NCBI GenBank assembly: GCA_964618855.1
Contig: CAZUCD010000038.1
Span: 1-26,334 of the forward strand
Reading direction: 5' to 3'
DNA: 26,334 nt
DNA from: CAZUCD01 sp964618855
GTDB lineage: Bacteria; Sumerlaeota; Sumerlaeia; SLMS01; JANRJK01
Numbering within the stretch: position 1 is the stretch's first letter; the number at the start of each line of letters is the position of its first letter. A program made the translations under genes and the position numbers. This document shows, in pieces, positions 1 through 8,141 of the stretch. Below the pieces are notes generated by a model. That model had not been told where the DNA came from and did not search any database. It saw only the letters and a program-made list of their open reading frames with translations.

Positions 1-1
1 C

Positions 2-142
2 CGCACCGCGACGGAAGTCCGGATCGCGCGGATGAAGGGCTACACGGGCGACCCGTGCCCCTCGTGCCAGTCGCTGACGCTGGTGCGCAACGGGACCTGC
101 CTGAAGTGCGATAGTTGCGGCGCCACGACGGGGTGTTCGTGA
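2..142 (+). CDS. nrdJ: Vitamin B12-dependent ribonucleotide reductase, C-terminal end (partial)
   Basis: Only the last 46 residues are in the window; the 5' end lies upstream. The reading frame starting at base 2 gives a C-terminal zinc-ribbon-like tail: ARMKGYTGDPCPSC, then LVRNGTCLKCDSCG, ending ATTGCS and TGA. Pairs of CxxC cysteines and the closing GATTGCS are typical of the tail of class II (adenosylcobalamin-dependent) ribonucleotide reductases, where C-terminal cysteines re-reduce the active site. The enzyme makes deoxyribonucleotides in the cytoplasm without needing oxygen. A strong hairpin follows 41 bases later, so this is probably the end of its transcript. The identification rests on the tail alone, but that tail is very characteristic. 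Confidence 0.88.
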   Translation, partial: RTATEVRIARMKGYTGDPCPSCQSLTLVRNGTCLKCDSCGATTGCS

Positions 143-183
143 GGGGGAGTCGCGCGCAAGAAGGTCTGAACTGGATGAAAGAA

Positions 184-217
184 CTCGCCGCCGGGGACCA
201 AGGCCCCCGGCGGCGAG
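184..217. terminator. Strong bidirectional hairpin terminator
   Basis: A perfect 13-bp GC-rich stem (184-196 paired with 205-217) encloses an 8-base loop. It sits between the convergent ends of nrdJ (+) and the GH43-like gene (-). The minus-strand reading continues into a T-rich stretch (complement of GATGAAAGAA); the plus-strand side has only a weak T-rich tail (GTTGTGT). The position between two converging genes supports a shared terminator. Confidence 0.7.
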
Positions 218-296
218 GTTGTGTACAGCGACGAGCCATTTAAGGGTGACCTAAGCCGGCAGGCTGCGGGCACCCGGACCTCACGCAGGGGCCAGA

Positions 297-2825
297 TCAC
301 CACCCCGAGCAGTGGAATGAGGAGAAGGTCCCTGACCATTCCTTTGTCATGATGCCGAGCTTCCCGGTGGGTTGGAGATCAGGAATCGGCTGACTGTCGA
401 TCTCCGTACCGTTGTATGTAACGACAAACTTGGGGGTTGAGGAAGGGGCCAAGTCGCGACGGATGCCCAACCGAGAGTACTCGAATGGGTTGAATCGAGG
501 AATGCTGGCTGCAGGGATGACGTCGGCCACCACCCAAGTTGATCCGTTCCGCCTCCCGATTTCGATCCCGTCTGGTCTCAGGATGCAATACCCATAGTTC
601 GATGAACTAGAGTAATTGAAGATCAGTCCGCAACCTAGGTCAGAAGATCCCAAGATGTAGTCGTCGAAGTCGAGCTTCGTTTGAACGCTCGTGTCGAAGG
701 CGCCGAAGGAGTTTTTCGTAATCGCCATTCGTGTTCCCGTCTGCAAGGACTGATTGATGGCCTTGTAAGGATCGCCCGTCAAGCGCGTCCAGGAACCGCT
801 CAAGACTGTCCATTGGTCGCTCAAAGACGTCGGATCGGTCGCGTCGTCAGTCCGTCCGAGAATCTGTCTCCAACCGTCGAAGTTGCTACCGCAGTTGGCC
901 ACATTCAAGTACATTTCGCCGCTCTGCGGGAGTATCGTGCCCTGTGCTTGGCCGACCGCGACTTCCTTGCCGTCGACCGACATCGAGTACCTGCGGCCAT
1001 CCTTGACAAACGCGAACCGGTGAGAGCCGGCCTTCAAATCCGCGGCGCCGAGAGGGAAGGACCCTCCTCCCAAGTACTCGCCCAAATCGCCGTGCTGGCC
1101 GACAGTGGTTCGCCTGATCTCAACCGAAGTGGTGTTGGTAACAGCCGACGGGTAGATATGGAAGGTGTAATCGTGGCGCCCAACAGCTTTATAGGGGCTC
1201 GCCACCGTTCGGAGGACGACCTGCAGCTGCATGTTTGAAACTATGGGTTGGTTGTTGTCGATTCTGTACCAAAACTCGAGGGTCTGCGAATCGAATGAAG
1301 CGGAGTTCATTGGGGTGGAGTACCCCGAAGGGAGAATGGTCCCGGAAGATGTTTGACCCACGATCTTCAAGGAAGCGTTTTGCGATGCGTAGAGGTATCC
1401 CAACGGATTGCTCGGACCTCCGAACGTGAGAAGCCACGACCCCGTGATCCCGGTGAACCTCGAAGGCAGGAAAGGGTAGGACGGTGTGTACTCTGCGAGT
1501 TCAAAGTTCAGAGCCTCAAACGGAACCATCGGTATCATCGGACCAGGCATCACGCCTCCGGATCCCCCCGAACTCGAGAGCCAAGCGTCCTCGGTCGAGG
1601 ACTCACGGATGAATGCTACGGGGTCGAGCGTGGGATAGCGCAGCCGGTCAAAGGCGCGGGTGATCGTCGAAGTTATCGAAGTACACACGTCGGTAACCTC
1701 CACGGTCTCGCACTCGGCGGCGGACATCTTCTCTTGGTACATAAAGAAGGGGGTTGCGCTGTCTGGGCCGGTCACAAACTCGCCATTACCAGGTCCCCAA
1801 GGGACCCCTCCGCCCCCGTCAGATTCGAACAAGAAGCGTTTTGATTCGTACCCCTCTGGAACGAGTGTCCACCCTTCGGTGGGGTCCGCGGAATCGGAAG
1901 TGGCGACGATCACATTGTAGTCGATTGTGTTCGCCGACCGCGTAGACAACGTCATGAAGTAGCGGTCCCCGCGCTTCACGACGCTCGGAGCCTCGCGCAC
2001 ACCCTGATCGTCATACACATCCCCTGGACCCACCCCGCAGGATGCGGGCAGATACTCCGGTTCGATGCCGAGCGGGATGGGCGCCGATCCGATGGGAGTA
2101 GTCGGGTCACTCATTGGCCAGACGCAGATCCCTGGATATTGGGGATCGAGAGAATGGAAGAAAAGGTAAAGCGCGGAGCCGTCCGGTTCTTCGTAGAGGA
2201 ATGGATGTTGGGCGTTGCTGACGAGGGGTTTGTCAGCAGACACGTCGGCGAAACCATCAGGTCCAGGCCAGCCCCGTGCGACCCCGATCCCGACGCTCCC
2301 CACAAGAGGTGCAGGAGGGCCTACGCAAGGTTCCCAGGTTGTGTTGCAGTGGCTTGGGAATCGATCTACTCCGCCTGCAGAGTAGTAGAGGTACACGGCG
2401 CCGTCGCCCCGCCAGTGCTTGGCGCTGGGCGAGTAGAGTCGTCCCCGCAACCAGCACGGGTTAGGCGTTGGCGTCCCCGCGTAGGGGTTGAACGCCACCC
2501 TCGCGAGACCGCCCCACTCGACGAGGTTTTTCGAGGTCACGTAGAAAATGCCCGCGTCTCTTGGCCCCATTCCGGTGCCCAAATCCTCTGGGTATGTAGG
2601 GCTCAAGAACATGTAATAGTCCCCTGCGAACTCGAGCACACTCGGTTCTGAGGCGTCGATCGCGTCCACGTTTGGCGGGTCGGGGACGCACGGCTCTGGA
2701 ACGCATTGGACCCGGAGTTGGGGCAATGCGACGGGGTTGGTGTAGCGCTGCGCGGAGCCGATCTCAGGGAGCAGAACTCCCATCAGCGCCATCGCGACAC
2801 TGAGTTTTGCACTCACTGACTTCAT
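297..2825 (-). CDS. Secreted GH43-like five-bladed beta-propeller protein with C-terminal lectin-like domains
   Basis: 842 residues. Residues 1-26 form a Sec signal peptide ending GSAQ. Residues about 30-420 resemble the glycoside hydrolase family 43 propeller: EPSVLEFAGDYYMF (60-73), YEEPDGSALYLFF (211-223), REAPSVVKRGDRYF (277-290) and GPGNGEFV (344-351) match the usual blade motifs, with E278 at the place of the general acid. At the place of the usual catalytic-base Asp (the DPS motif) this protein has Glu60. Residues about 440-650 and 660-842 look like two concanavalin A/LamG-type beta-sandwich domains, which often bind carbohydrate. The start is supported by AGAGGTGAG just upstream of ATG. 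Its base composition is clearly lower in GC than all neighbours, which suggests acquisition by transfer. Likely role: binding or cleaving arabinose- or xylose-containing glycans outside the cell. Substrate and activity cannot be told from sequence. Confidence 0.72.
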   Translation of the reverse strand: MKSVSAKLSVAMALMGVLLPEIGSAQRYTNPVALPQLRVQCVPEPCVPDPPNVDAIDASEPSVLEFAGDYYMFLSPTYPEDLGTGMGPRDAGIFYVTSKNLVEWGGLARVAFNPYAGTPTPNPCWLRGRLYSPSAKHWRGDGAVYLYYSAGGVDRFPSHCNTTWEPCVGPPAPLVGSVGIGVARGWPGPDGFADVSADKPLVSNAQHPFLYEEPDGSALYLFFHSLDPQYPGICVWPMSDPTTPIGSAPIPLGIEPEYLPASCGVGPGDVYDDQGVREAPSVVKRGDRYFMTLSTRSANTIDYNVIVATSDSADPTEGWTLVPEGYESKRFLFESDGGGGVPWGPGNGEFVTGPDSATPFFMYQEKMSAAECETVEVTDVCTSITSTITRAFDRLRYPTLDPVAFIRESSTEDAWLSSSGGSGGVMPGPMIPMVPFEALNFELAEYTPSYPFLPSRFTGITGSWLLTFGGPSNPLGYLYASQNASLKIVGQTSSGTILPSGYSTPMNSASFDSQTLEFWYRIDNNQPIVSNMQLQVVLRTVASPYKAVGRHDYTFHIYPSAVTNTTSVEIRRTTVGQHGDLGEYLGGGSFPLGAADLKAGSHRFAFVKDGRRYSMSVDGKEVAVGQAQGTILPQSGEMYLNVANCGSNFDGWRQILGRTDDATDPTSLSDQWTVLSGSWTRLTGDPYKAINQSLQTGTRMAITKNSFGAFDTSVQTKLDFDDYILGSSDLGCGLIFNYSSSSNYGYCILRPDGIEIGRRNGSTWVVADVIPAASIPRFNPFEYSRLGIRRDLAPSSTPKFVVTYNGTEIDSQPIPDLQPTGKLGIMTKEWSGTFSSFHCSGW

Positions 2826-3288
2826 GGTTTCTCACCTCTGTGGTGTTTTTACCGCATCCCAACGCCGAATAAGTGCATCAAATGACGAATGTGCCGCAAG
2901 CAAAATAGTGTTGCAGCTGTGCCAAACTGGATTGGCGCCATGTTTTGCGCGTTTGCCTTTGACTTGACGTCGGTGCGGATCGTCGATCGGGCCGTGACGG
3001 GAGTCCTTCGGTCCCTTAGGACGCGCGAAGACAACTAGAATGGGATAGGAGGCCTCGCATCTCGGCGGCGGAGGCCGAAAACAAGGTCCGGAAGTCGAGA
3101 CGTGAAACAGAGACGTCCGTCGAGCGTTCGCTCGAGGCCGTGCTTCGACTCAGCGGCTGGAGATCGATCAGCTATTCGGAATGCGCGGTTGGACCGGAGC
3201 CGACGTCGGCAAGGCCTCGCGAGCCGGCAGGCGACACCCGTCACCCGAAACCCGTCACCCGCTTTCCGTCCTCAATCCCCCCTACAAA
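2826..3288. other. Gene-free stretch between the GH43-like gene and hup
   Basis: This 463-bp interval has only short, unconvincing reading frames. Its left end must hold the promoter of the minus-strand GH43-like gene, but I could not pick a convincing -35/-10 pair. The region next to that gene is AT-richer than the rest. The right end, just downstream of hup, carries a short run of heptamer repeats at 3233-3267, listed separately. No RNA gene was recognised. Confidence 0.5.
3233..3267. repeat. Heptamer repeat array 1 (GNNNCCC family)
   Basis: Five 7-base units follow one another without spacers. GACACCC (3233), GTCACCC (3240 and 3254) and GAAACCC (3247) fit the form GNNNCCC, and a degenerate unit closes the run at 3261. 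Further 7-base steps toward 3281 are weaker. The same words recur in the arrays at 7993-8136 and 15543-15591. The array lies in non-coding DNA, 22 bases beyond the hup stop codon. Confidence 0.6.
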
Positions 3289-3603
3289 CTACTCCTCGTC
3301 GTCGCCGTCCTCGGAAGGGACGGCCTTGCCGCCGTTGGCGAGTTCGCGGAAGGACTTGCCGGGCTTGAAGACCGTGACGCGCTTGCCCGGAATCGAGATC
3401 GCCTCGCCGGTGCGCGGGTTGCGGCCCTGACGGGGGCGCTGCTCCTTGACGTAGAAGCTGCCGAACCCGACGAGCGACACCTTCTCCCCGCGTTGGAGCC
3501 CCGAGCGGATCTGCTCCAGAAACGTCTCGACGGCGGTTGTGGCCTCCTGGCGCGGAAGCCCGGTTCTCTCCATCAACGCGGCAATCACGTCGGCCTTGGT
3601 CAT
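3289..3603 (-). CDS. hup: HU/IHF-family nucleoid DNA-binding protein
   Basis: 104 residues from the chosen ATG, the normal size for this family. The protein begins MTKADVIAALMERTG and contains SLVGFGSFYVKEQ, then RPRQGRNPRTGEAISIPGK, the beta-arm signature with the Pro that intercalates into DNA, then VTVFKPGKSFRE. A short acidic tail (EDGDDEE) follows. It forms a dimer that bends DNA and organises the nucleoid. The start at 3603 is preferred because a GGGGG Shine-Dalgarno-like run lies 7 bases upstream; an in-frame TTG at 3609 would leave almost no spacing. HU and IHF subunits cannot be told apart safely here. The methyltransferase gene ends 59 bases upstream on the same strand, so the two may share a transcript. 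Confidence 0.93.
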   Translation of the reverse strand: MTKADVIAALMERTGLPRQEATTAVETFLEQIRSGLQRGEKVSLVGFGSFYVKEQRPRQGRNPRTGEAISIPGKRVTVFKPGKSFRELANGGKAVPSEDGDDEE

Positions 3604-3662
3604 CGCCAAGCCCCCGGGGAGCGAATCTCGTTTGATATGAGCACTCCAAGCCTGTCCCAGCC

Positions 3663-4856
3663 TCAGGCTAGGTCAACCTCATTTTCCCGCAGTCGGCGCG
3701 CCACGAGGTAGTAATCCTGTGGGCCATACAGGAACTCGTTCAATTGGCGCATGGCCCGGCGGTGGTCGGCGTCCCCGGTTTCGGGCAGTAGCTTCGACGG
3801 GTCCACCGGGTGAACGCCCTGCCACGACTCGGCCTTCAGTCCCGCGCGTTCCACCAGCCATGACAACGTTTCAGGCATGATCAGGTGCCGGTGCGTCAGG
3901 TCGAGGTTGTACCAGCGCAGGGACATGAGCGTGTGCGGGTTGAGGGTCTCGAAGAGGACGATGCCCCCCGGTGCGAGGACGCGGGCGACGCCGCGCATGA
4001 GCGCGGAGAGCTGCTCGAGGGTGAGGTGCTCGACAAACTGAAATGACGTGACGATGTCGAATGACGCGGGCGGGCAGGTGTGGGTGAAGGAGATGGCGTC
4101 GGCGGCCTCGACCTCGAGCCCGCGGGACCGTGCGACCTCCACGACCGCCGGGTTCAGGTCGATGCCGCGGCCCTGCCAGCCCTCGGCGCGAATCAGGTCC
4201 AGGAAGAGCCCGTCGCCGCAGGCGATGTCGAGCACGCGCGGCCGCGCGGTGAGCTCGCGGGCCGGCAGCGCCTCCCGCAGGATGGGGATGTACTCCGCCA
4301 TGCGCTCACGCAGCATCCATTCCTCGCCGCGGAATGCGCACTGGAACTCGATGAACGAGAATGCGTCGCCGTCTGGGTCCGGCGAGGCGGGGACCTGTGA
4401 CGTGATGCCGGCTTGGGCTGTGGCGGGGGAGTGCGCGCCCGTGCCGCCCCCAAGCTCCTGCACGCGGGAAAGCAGCAGCGTGTTCTGCCGCCGGAGTTCC
4501 TTCAGCGTCATCTCCATCGTCAGCATGCGGCTGCGCATGAGCTCGGCGGTCTCGGCGAGGACCTCGACCGCCGCGGTCGCGTTCTGGTTGTATGCCGACT
4601 GCGGCCCGGAGACGATGCGCATCAGCCGCGCGAGGACCTTCTTCGCGAAGGCGAACCGTGTTTCCGGCGGCACGCGCCCCACCATGTGGTAGGACCGCAT
4701 CGACGGGATGATCGAGTAGCTGAGGCGCTCCGTCACGGAGCGGCGCATCGGGTCGGAGGGGACCTGCTGCGCGGGGATGTCCTCGATCCTGCCGTCGTTC
4801 TGCACGAGCATGCGTTCCACGTTGGCGATGACCTTCACGGCCTCATAGCGTGCCAT
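3663..4856 (-). CDS. SAM-dependent methyltransferase with N-terminal coiled coil, partner of the Wzt-like ATPase
   Basis: 397 residues. Residues 1-90 are of unknown fold, with a hydrophobic stretch about 46-60. Residues 90-137 look like a coiled coil rich in Leu and Glu. Residues about 165-395 form a class I methyltransferase: motif I VLDIACGDG (208-216), acidic-loop GIDLN (231-235), QFVEHL (273-278) and ARVLAPGGIVLFE (291-303). The start is set by a strong GGGGGGAGGT 4 bases before the ATG; the frame is open upstream but the longer form would overlap Wzt by over 200 bases. As chosen, it overlaps the Wzt gene by 14 bases, so the two are probably co-translated. In O-antigen systems such as E. 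coli O8/O9a, a methyltransferase (WbdD) caps the chain and Wzt recognises that cap. By inference this enzyme modifies the exported glycan, but its acceptor is unknown. Confidence 0.8.
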   Translation of the reverse strand: MARYEAVKVIANVERMLVQNDGRIEDIPAQQVPSDPMRRSVTERLSYSIIPSMRSYHMVGRVPPETRFAFAKKVLARLMRIVSGPQSAYNQNATAAVEVLAETAELMRSRMLTMEMTLKELRRQNTLLLSRVQELGGGTGAHSPATAQAGITSQVPASPDPDGDAFSFIEFQCAFRGEEWMLRERMAEYIPILREALPARELTARPRVLDIACGDGLFLDLIRAEGWQGRGIDLNPAVVEVARSRGLEVEAADAISFTHTCPPASFDIVTSFQFVEHLTLEQLSALMRGVARVLAPGGIVLFETLNPHTLMSLRWYNLDLTHRHLIMPETLSWLVERAGLKAESWQGVHPVDPSKLLPETGDADHRRAMRQLNEFLYGPQDYYLVARRLRENEVDLA

Positions 4857-6108
4857 GGGGACCTCCCCCCGGGGCAACGGTGTCGGAACGGCGGTGAATC
4901 TCGATCGTGGGTTCGAGGGCGACGAGGCCCTTCCACCTGGGGCGGTCGGCGGCGCGCACCTGGAAGAGCGCAATGTGGTCCGCCCAGTCGTAGCAGCGCT
5001 CCATGTGGGACTCGTCGGCGTGGACCGCGACGGTGAGGCTGTAGTCTCCCGGTCCCAGCGCAAGGGGCACGCGGACATCCACGACGAGGTGCTCCCCCGC
5101 GGCGCAGGTCCCCGTCGCGACTCCGAGCAGCGCCGTGTTGGTACCGAAGATCTCGATGCCGAGGTGATCGCGGATCAGGATGCCCACCGTGGGGCGTTCG
5201 ACCCTTTCGCGGAAGTCGATGGCAACGCGGAAGAGCGCCTCGTCCCCCGGCCTGAAGACCTCGGCGAACTCCCCGTTGGGCTTGAGGACGCGGGCGGAGG
5301 AAATCCTGGCCTCGAAGGTCCCCGTGCGGCGCGCGGGTGCGCGGCCCGTGGCGCCCTCGTCCTCGCGGTGCAGCGAGACGCTGGCGTCACCGCGCCTGGC
5401 CAGCAGCGCATTGTAGTGGTCGAGGATCGCGCCCGGCCGGTCGCGCTCCATCAGCCGCCCGTTGTCGAGGAGCATCGCCTCGTCGCACAGGGCGAGCACC
5501 GCCGCGGGATCGTGGCTGACGAACAGGATCGTCGCCCCCGACTCGCGGAAGCTGCGCAGTTGGCGGAGGCACTTCTGCGTGAAGCGCGCGTCCCCGACGG
5601 AGAGCGCCTCGTCCACGATCAGCACTTCGGGGTTCACGGCGACGGTGACGGCGAAGCCCAGCCTCATCGCCATGCCGCTCGAGTAGGTGCGCAGGGGCTG
5701 GTCGATGAAGAACCCGAGCTCGGAGAAGGCGATGATCTCGTCCTCCTTGGCGGCGATCTCGGCGGGGTCGATGCCGAGGAGCTGCGCGTTGATGCGAATG
5801 TTCTGCCGCCCGGTGAACTCCGGGTGAAAGCCCGTGCCGAGCTCCAGCAGGGCCGCGACGCGGCCATCCGCGCGCACCTCGCCGGACGTGGGGAGTAGCG
5901 TCCCTGCGATCAGCTTCAGCAGCGTGCTCTTCCCCGCACCGTTCGGCCCCACGATGCCGACGGACTCGCCGCGCCCGATCTCGAACGACACGTCCCGCAG
6001 CGCCCAGAACTCCCGCGCATCCGGCGTCATCCCCATCCATCCCCTCAGGCGCTCCAGCGGGGACGCATAGAGGCGGAACATCTTCGAGACCTCCCGCAAC
6101 CGGATCAT
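4843..6108 (-). CDS. wzt: Polysaccharide/O-antigen ABC exporter ATPase (Wzt-like) with C-terminal glycan-recognition domain
   Basis: 421 residues. The nucleotide-binding domain (about 1-245) has Walker A GPNGAGKS (54-61), the Wzt/TagH-type segment LELGTGFHPEFTGRQNI (88-104), signature YSSGM (142-146), Walker B VLIVDE (162-167) and the H-loop SHD (H199). Residues about 255-400 match the Wzt C-terminal beta-sandwich, which in known systems binds the capped end of the O-antigen before export. It works with a membrane permease (Wzm) that is not in this window; the gene upstream is trpC. Its ATG overlaps the trpC stop as ATGA, and its end overlaps the methyltransferase start, so the three are translationally coupled. 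The family call is firm; the exported polymer (O-antigen, capsule or teichoic-acid-like) is not known. Confidence 0.9.
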   Translation of the reverse strand: MIRLREVSKMFRLYASPLERLRGWMGMTPDAREFWALRDVSFEIGRGESVGIVGPNGAGKSTLLKLIAGTLLPTSGEVRADGRVAALLELGTGFHPEFTGRQNIRINAQLLGIDPAEIAAKEDEIIAFSELGFFIDQPLRTYSSGMAMRLGFAVTVAVNPEVLIVDEALSVGDARFTQKCLRQLRSFRESGATILFVSHDPAAVLALCDEAMLLDNGRLMERDRPGAILDHYNALLARRGDASVSLHREDEGATGRAPARRTGTFEARISSARVLKPNGEFAEVFRPGDEALFRVAIDFRERVERPTVGILIRDHLGIEIFGTNTALLGVATGTCAAGEHLVVDVRVPLALGPGDYSLTVAVHADESHMERCYDWADHIALFQVRAADRPRWKGLVALEPTIEIHRRSDTVAPGGGPHGTL

Positions 6109-6914
6109 GGCCTGGACACCCCGCCGATCAGCCGCGCAACCGCCGCCCCGGGGTCCGCATCCCGCAGGAGCGACTCCCCCACGAGCAACGCCCGAGCCCC
6201 CGCGCGTTCCATCCGCAGCGCGTCTGCGCGGGTTGCGATGCCGCTCTCGGCCACGAGCAGCGCGCCGGCGCCGAAGGCCCGTGCCGCGAGGGGGGCAAGG
6301 CGCTCGAATGTGCCCAGGTCCGTGCGCTGCGCCCTGAGGTCGCGGTTGTTCACGCCGAGCAGGCCCGGCCGGACGCCGGACTCCACGACGAGTTCGATCT
6401 CGCGTTCGTTGTGGACCTCGACGAGGACGTCCATGCCGAGGACTTCCGCGAGGGCATGCAGGTCCGCGAGTTCCGCCGGGGCGAGCGCCCCCGCGATGAG
6501 GAGCACCGCGTCGGCCCCGTGGGCGCGCGCCTCCGCGACCTGGTAGGCGTCGACGATGAACTCCTTGCGCAGAACGGGGAGCGACGTGGCGGCTCGCGCT
6601 TCCCTCATGGCGGCCAGCGACCCGCCAAAGTGCACCTCGTCGGTGAGGACGGAAAGCGCCGCGGCGCCACCTCTCCCGTAGGCGCGCGCAATGGCTGGTA
6701 CCTCAAGGTCGGGGCGGATGGGCCCCGCGCTCGGGCTGCGTCTCTTGATCTCGGCAATCACGGCAACGGGCGCCGCCGCGCGGAGGGCGGCTGCGAATCC
6801 GCGGCAGGGGTCCGCGGTGCGCGCCAGCCGCATGACCTCCCCCTCCGGGACCCCCGCGCGGTCCCGCATCACCTGCTCGCGCTTCCCTGCCAGGATGGCC
6901 TCCAGGACGCTCAC
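6105..6914 (-). CDS. trpC: Indole-3-glycerol phosphate synthase
   Basis: 269 residues, the usual size for a stand-alone TrpC. It converts 1-(2-carboxyphenylamino)-1-deoxyribulose 5-phosphate to indole-3-glycerol phosphate in tryptophan synthesis. Visible family motifs are AEIKRRSPS (54-62) with the catalytic Glu and Lys, LRKEFIVD, LLGVNNRDL and LLVAESGI, in the order expected for this (beta/alpha)8 barrel. The GTG start at 6914 overlaps the trpD stop as GTGA and gives the typical N-terminus SVLEAILAGKRE; a longer frame extends upstream but runs inside trpD. The 3' end overlaps the wzt start by 4 bases (ATGA). The other trp genes (trpA, B, E, F) are not in the window. Confidence 0.95.
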   Translation of the reverse strand: MSVLEAILAGKREQVMRDRAGVPEGEVMRLARTADPCRGFAAALRAAAPVAVIAEIKRRSPSAGPIRPDLEVPAIARAYGRGGAAALSVLTDEVHFGGSLAAMREARAATSLPVLRKEFIVDAYQVAEARAHGADAVLLIAGALAPAELADLHALAEVLGMDVLVEVHNEREIELVVESGVRPGLLGVNNRDLRAQRTDLGTFERLAPLAARAFGAGALLVAESGIATRADALRMERAGARALLVGESLLRDADPGAAVARLIGGVSRP

Positions 6915-7942
6915 GCTGGGGTGGCCGCCCTCGAGAACTCGATGATCTGCTCCAGCTTGCGTTCCCCCTCGCGGTGGACCTGCACGTCGCGGGCGTGGTC
7001 GAACGCGGCGCGGATGGTGCTCGCCCGACCGGTCAACCACAGGACGGCCGCGACGTTTGCGTTCACGACGTTCGCGGCCGGGCCCTTCCTGCCCCCAAGG
7101 ACCTCGCGGATGAGGGCCGCGCTCGTGGCCGCATCATCGGCGACCAGCGATTCGGCGGGCACCGCCGGCACCCCGAAGTCCTCCGGCTTGGCGGCCCAGG
7201 CCGACAGCGTGCCGTCCTCCCGCACGAGCAGCCCGGAGGTCTCCCCGTCCAGCATGATCTCATCGTGGCCGGAGCATCCATGCACGACGAGTGCGCGCCC
7301 GACCCCGAGGGACGCGAGGGCCTCCGCCACGGGGAGCAGGTGCTCGCGGGACGAGACGCCGACAAGCTGGTGCGTTGGCCGCGCCGGATTCGCGAGCGGG
7401 CCACAGAGGTTGAAGATCGTCCGCACGCGCAGTTCCCGCCGGACGGGCGCCGCATGCCGCATCGCGGGGTGCCACGCGGGCGCAAACAGGAAGCAGAAGC
7501 CCGTGCGGGCCAGCATCGCGCCCGCAGTGTCCGTCGGCCCATCGACACGCACGCCGAGCGCCTCCATCACGTCGGCGCTGCCCACGCGGCCGCTCGCGGA
7601 GCGGTTGCCGTGCTTGGCCACGGGGATTCCGCATGCCGCCAGGAGGATCGCCGCCGCCGTGCTGATGTTGAACGTGCCCCCGCCGTCGCCCCCCGTGCCG
7701 CAAGTGTCGGCGAGCACGCTCGGCCGGGGCCCCTCGAACGGCGCCGCCGCCGCCCTGAGTGCCCGCACGAAACCCGTCAGCTCGGGCCCCGTCTCCCCCC
7801 GGCAGCGCAACGCCATGAGCAACCCTGCCAGCACCACGGGCGAGGTCTCCCCGCGCATGATCGAGTGAGCCGCCGCCTCGGCGTCCAACGCCGTGCAGCC
7901 ATCGCCGCCCGCGAGAATCTGTAGGAGTCGTTCCGCCGACAT
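6911..7942 (-). CDS. trpD: Anthranilate phosphoribosyltransferase
   Basis: 343 residues, the normal length. It joins anthranilate to PRPP in the second committed step of tryptophan synthesis. The PRPP and anthranilate site motifs are clear: DTCGTGGDGGGTFNIST (79-95), KHGNRSASGRVGSADVMEALG (110-130) and IFNLCGPLANPA. There is no fused glutamine amidotransferase (TrpG) domain. The ATG at 7942 has no strong Shine-Dalgarno; a weak GCGGAT lies nearby. It is the first gene of the minus-strand run trpD-trpC-wzt-methyltransferase, and its promoter would have to lie in or beyond the repeat-filled spacer at 7943-8141. Confidence 0.96.
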   Translation of the reverse strand: MSAERLLQILAGGDGCTALDAEAAAHSIMRGETSPVVLAGLLMALRCRGETGPELTGFVRALRAAAAPFEGPRPSVLADTCGTGGDGGGTFNISTAAAILLAACGIPVAKHGNRSASGRVGSADVMEALGVRVDGPTDTAGAMLARTGFCFLFAPAWHPAMRHAAPVRRELRVRTIFNLCGPLANPARPTHQLVGVSSREHLLPVAEALASLGVGRALVVHGCSGHDEIMLDGETSGLLVREDGTLSAWAAKPEDFGVPAVPAESLVADDAATSAALIREVLGGRKGPAANVVNANVAAVLWLTGRASTIRAAFDHARDVQVHREGERKLEQIIEFSRAATPA

Positions 7943-7992
7943 GATCCGCTAGCCCGCGTCCTGATCGTGCCCTCGCGCAAGCGGTAAAACAC

Positions 7993-8136
7993 GGGAATCG
8001 GGGTTCGTCATTCGTGGTTCGTGGTGCATGTTGTGTGTTTCGGGTTTCGGAAAGCTCGAAACCCTACTCCCAAGACCCGGGACCTGCCCTTCCCGAACCC
8101 CAATTCCCGACTCCCGAACCAGGAATCACGAACCAC
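7993..8136. repeat. Heptamer repeat array 2, with strand switch at its centre
   Basis: Almost the whole spacer between thyX and trpD is built of 7-base words. From 7993 to 8048 eight consecutive words run mostly in the GNNNTTC orientation. From 8058 on, words are on the other strand (GAAACCC 8058, GAACCCC 8095, GACTCCC 8109, GAACCAC 8130), with one 9-base step at 8086-8094. The same words appear on both sides: GAACCCC at 8095 and inverted at 8000, GAACCAC at 8130 and inverted at 8014, GAAACCC at 8058 and inverted at 8042. At the switch point an 8-bp perfect stem (8042-8049 with 8057-8064) closes a 7-base loop. A 16-bp arm at 7992-8007 matches 8094-8109 inverted with one mismatch. No protein-coding signal is seen. 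Confidence 0.75.
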
Positions 8137-8141
8137 GCGCC

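Noticed and set aside
2880..2960. Possible sigma-54 promoter (TGGCAC on the minus strand near 2920)
   Set aside because: The GG and GC elements are not at the required 12-base distance.
2849..3034. 61-codon minus-strand reading frame upstream of the GH43-like gene
   Set aside because: It occupies the expected promoter region and shows no family similarity or ribosome site.
3035..3244. Short minus-strand reading frame between hup and the GH43-like gene
   Set aside because: Arg-rich composition, no ribosome site, no recognisable motif, and overlap with the heptamer array; it looks like chance in GC-rich DNA.
7993..8136. CRISPR array
   Set aside because: Units are 7 bases without spacers, are degenerate, and no cas gene is present.
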